Positions 48,361 through 49,310 of a DNA stretch of 49,310 nucleotides are shown in pieces. The number at the start of each line of letters is the position of its first letter. The first letter of the stretch is position 1. Source of the DNA: a virus; IMG/VR virus record IMGVR_UViG_3300009593_000027, positions 1 to 49,310 of that record; one strand, given 5' to 3'. The position numbers were made by a program, and so were the translations under genes. The notes under the pieces were generated by a model. That model was not told where the DNA came from, ran no database searches, and saw only the letters and a list, made by a program, of their open reading frames with translations.

Positions 48361-48380
48361 AGATTATCCTCCTCTATGAT

Positions 48381-48821
48381 TTACATTGCGTGAATTAATT
48401 CTTCGGGATCATCTATTGTCCCTAGAATTTCATCATCGTTTAACATTCGTATTTCACCACCTTCAATTTGCATTCGTGATCCTGCATAACGTGCAAAGAC
48501 CACCCAATCCTTTTCCGCGCACCACGGACCTGTTGGATATTTTTCTTCATCTTTATAGCAAAGATCACCCATCTTTAAAACGTACCCAACTTGCGTTGCA
48601 ATACGTGCTCGATCCAATGCTTCTTGTGCAATAATAATTCCACCTTCTGTTTTTTCTTTAACGGCAAAAGGCATTACTAAAATACGCCAGCCCGTAGGCT
48701 TCGGTAACTTATCTAGGTTGGTTTTTTCTGGTTCGTTTTTTGCTTCATCAACGGCTGCTTTCTGGATTACAGCTTCTTCTTCATATTTATCTTCTAATGC
48801 GTGTGACTTTGTCGTCATCAT
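48381..48821 (-). CDS. GroES-like co-chaperonin
   Basis: 146 residues. After a 35-residue charged N-terminal extension the Cpn10 fold can be followed: PTGWRILVMPFAVKEKTEGG (strand and mobile-loop start), IIIAQEALDRARIATQVGYV then LKMGDLCYKDEEKYPTGPWC and WVVFARYAGSRMQIEGGEIR, ending EILGTIDDPEE. As with T4 gp31, phage versions replace host GroES to fold a large capsid protein with GroEL. Placed next to scaffold and capsid genes, this is consistent. The N-terminal extension is unusual. Confidence 0.8.
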   Translation of the reverse strand: MMTTKSHALEDKYEEEAVIQKAAVDEAKNEPEKTNLDKLPKPTGWRILVMPFAVKEKTEGGIIIAQEALDRARIATQVGYVLKMGDLCYKDEEKYPTGPWCAEKDWVVFARYAGSRMQIEGGEIRMLNDDEILGTIDDPEELIHAM

Positions 48822-49026
48822 CTTCGGGCTCCTTAGGGTTTAGCAGGTTAGAGAGTTCCTGTTTGATTTGATCCAATGTATGAATCTTTCCGCAAATATA
48901 TTGATATTTTTCCATGCTGTCAACACCACCAGCCATTAAAACTTGGCCGTTGTTTTGAATACCGTCGTCGAGTAGTCTTTGTAGTTTATATATTACGTTT
49001 ACCGGGTCTGTTGTAGCTTCTGACAT
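48787..49026 (-). CDS. Small head-module protein
   Basis: 79 residues. Helical: VNVIYKLQRLLDDGIQNNGQ and EKYQYICGKIHTLDQIKQEL, with an acidic then basic end (PKEPEDDDDKVTRIRR). It is a recognisable conserved shape near co-chaperonin genes of marine podoviruses but has no known function. The stop overlaps the co-chaperonin start by 35 bp, the start overlaps the 54-residue gene by 41 bp. Confidence 0.65.
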   Translation of the reverse strand: MSEATTDPVNVIYKLQRLLDDGIQNNGQVLMAGGVDSMEKYQYICGKIHTLDQIKQELSNLLNPKEPEDDDDKVTRIRR

Positions 49027-49150
49027 ATTTCTTTTTCTTATCTCCTAAGTTATGCCAAAACTCGTCTAAAGGATTGGCTGTTTGTTTGCAACATTCCCCC
49101 GACTGCGCTTTTTCGTCAGTGTGCTTAGCACACTTGGTTTCTTCACCCAT
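48986..49150 (-). CDS. Small cysteine-containing protein
   Basis: 54 residues, MGEETKCAKHTDEKAQSGEC then CKQTANPLDEFWHNLGDKKK and a basic end. Three cysteines and two histidines could bind a metal. GGGGA lies 3 nt before the ATG, a little close. The 3' end overlaps the following gene by 41 bp. A 7-bp inverted repeat (AGTGTGC, 49116) lies inside. Function unknown. Confidence 0.5.
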   Translation of the reverse strand: MGEETKCAKHTDEKAQSGECCKQTANPLDEFWHNLGDKKKKYVRSYNRPGKRNI

Positions 49151-49169
49151 ATCTCCCCGATTGTTAAGA

Positions 49170-49310
49170 TTATTTCTTCTTGAACATCTTAAAGGCTGAT
49201 TGTCCCGCCTTCATGCCAAATGAACTAGAAATCGCGATGTATAATAAATTCTGGTAATACGACGGGAGATCTTGCAGTGCAACAAAACCACTTCGAACAT
49301 ATTCTTGACA
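49170..49310 (-). CDS. C-terminal part of a phage protein, cut by window edge
   Basis: The frame enters the window at 49310 and ends at TAA 49170-49172. The visible 46 residues are CQEYVRSGFVALQDLPSYYQ then NLLYIAISSSFGMKAGQSAF and KMFKKK. Amphipathic or hydrophobic helix near LLYIAISSSFGM and a basic end suggest a small membrane-associated protein; similarity to the end of a holin of three spans is possible but not firm. Upstream neighbours should be portal genes by order. Confidence 0.55.
   Translation of the reverse strand, partial: CQEYVRSGFVALQDLPSYYQNLLYIAISSSFGMKAGQSAFKMFKKK

Noticed and set aside
1-49310. Joining the two window ends as a circular complete genome
   Set aside because: The minus frame that leaves at 1 would continue for about 33 codons across the junction, but in a frame different from the conserved-looking one entering at 49310, and terminase and portal genes are missing; the window is more likely a part of a larger genome.

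Overview
The window is a continuous stretch of a tailed double-stranded DNA bacteriophage genome. It is AT-rich and densely packed: nearly all genes lie on the minus strand, and many are joined by ATGA or TAATG stop-start overlaps. The gene content (large internal virion proteins, two short adaptor-like tail proteins, no tail tube, sheath or tape-measure protein, family-A DNA polymerase, fatty-acid desaturases, a 2OG-Fe(II) oxygenase) suggests a marine podovirus of an AT-rich bacterium. The host cannot be read from the sequence. Terminase large subunit and portal are not visible, and a gene is cut at each end, so the genome continues beyond the window.

Right to left, in the direction of transcription. 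49.3-44.4 kb is the head module: GroES-like co-chaperonin, scaffold-like protein, head proteins, major capsid protein with a strong terminator behind it, then small decoration-like proteins. 44.4-33.2 kb is the tail and adsorption module: adaptor-like proteins, a virion protein fused to a complete HAD phosphatase-like domain, a collagen-like fibre with an S74 self-cleaving chaperone tail, a repeat protein, two paralogous fibres flanking an XkdW-like protein, and a large tail or stabilisation protein. 33.2-19.4 kb holds internal or ejection proteins, including one of 2477 residues, followed by a small coiled-coil membrane protein (holin-like) and an M15 peptidase (endolysin candidate).

19.4-10.3 kb is the replication module. 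One gene, a SNF2-like helicase, is on the plus strand and starts from overlapping divergent promoters. Facing it are a probable ssDNA-binding protein, an archaeo-eukaryotic-type primase, a UvrD-like SF1 helicase, a DUF3310 protein, DNA polymerase A with Leu at the position equivalent to E. coli 762, and a PD-(D/E)XK nuclease. 10.2-3.5 kb starts from a good sigma70-type promoter and carries a ribbon-helix-helix regulator, small zinc-ribbon proteins, the oxygenase, a TSCPD-like protein, a fibre-tip-like protein, two tandem desaturases and an MGME1/RecB-like nuclease. 3.53-3.26 kb is a non-coding hub: two outward-facing T7/T3-like promoter sequences flank imperfect direct repeats. 3.26-0 kb holds small proteins, a metallopeptidase and two exported proteins, one with an extraordinarily acidic, aromatic-rich middle.

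Beyond single genes, a GC-rich motif of about 17 bp (plus-strand core roughly CC-N-CG-R-TCC-N-CG) recurs at least fifteen times, mostly between 3.6 and 30 kb. It falls in different reading frames, keeps the same genome-strand orientation inside the one plus-strand gene, and sits at homologous places in the two desaturases. That motif, the HAD fusion and the promoter/repeat hub are the best leads.
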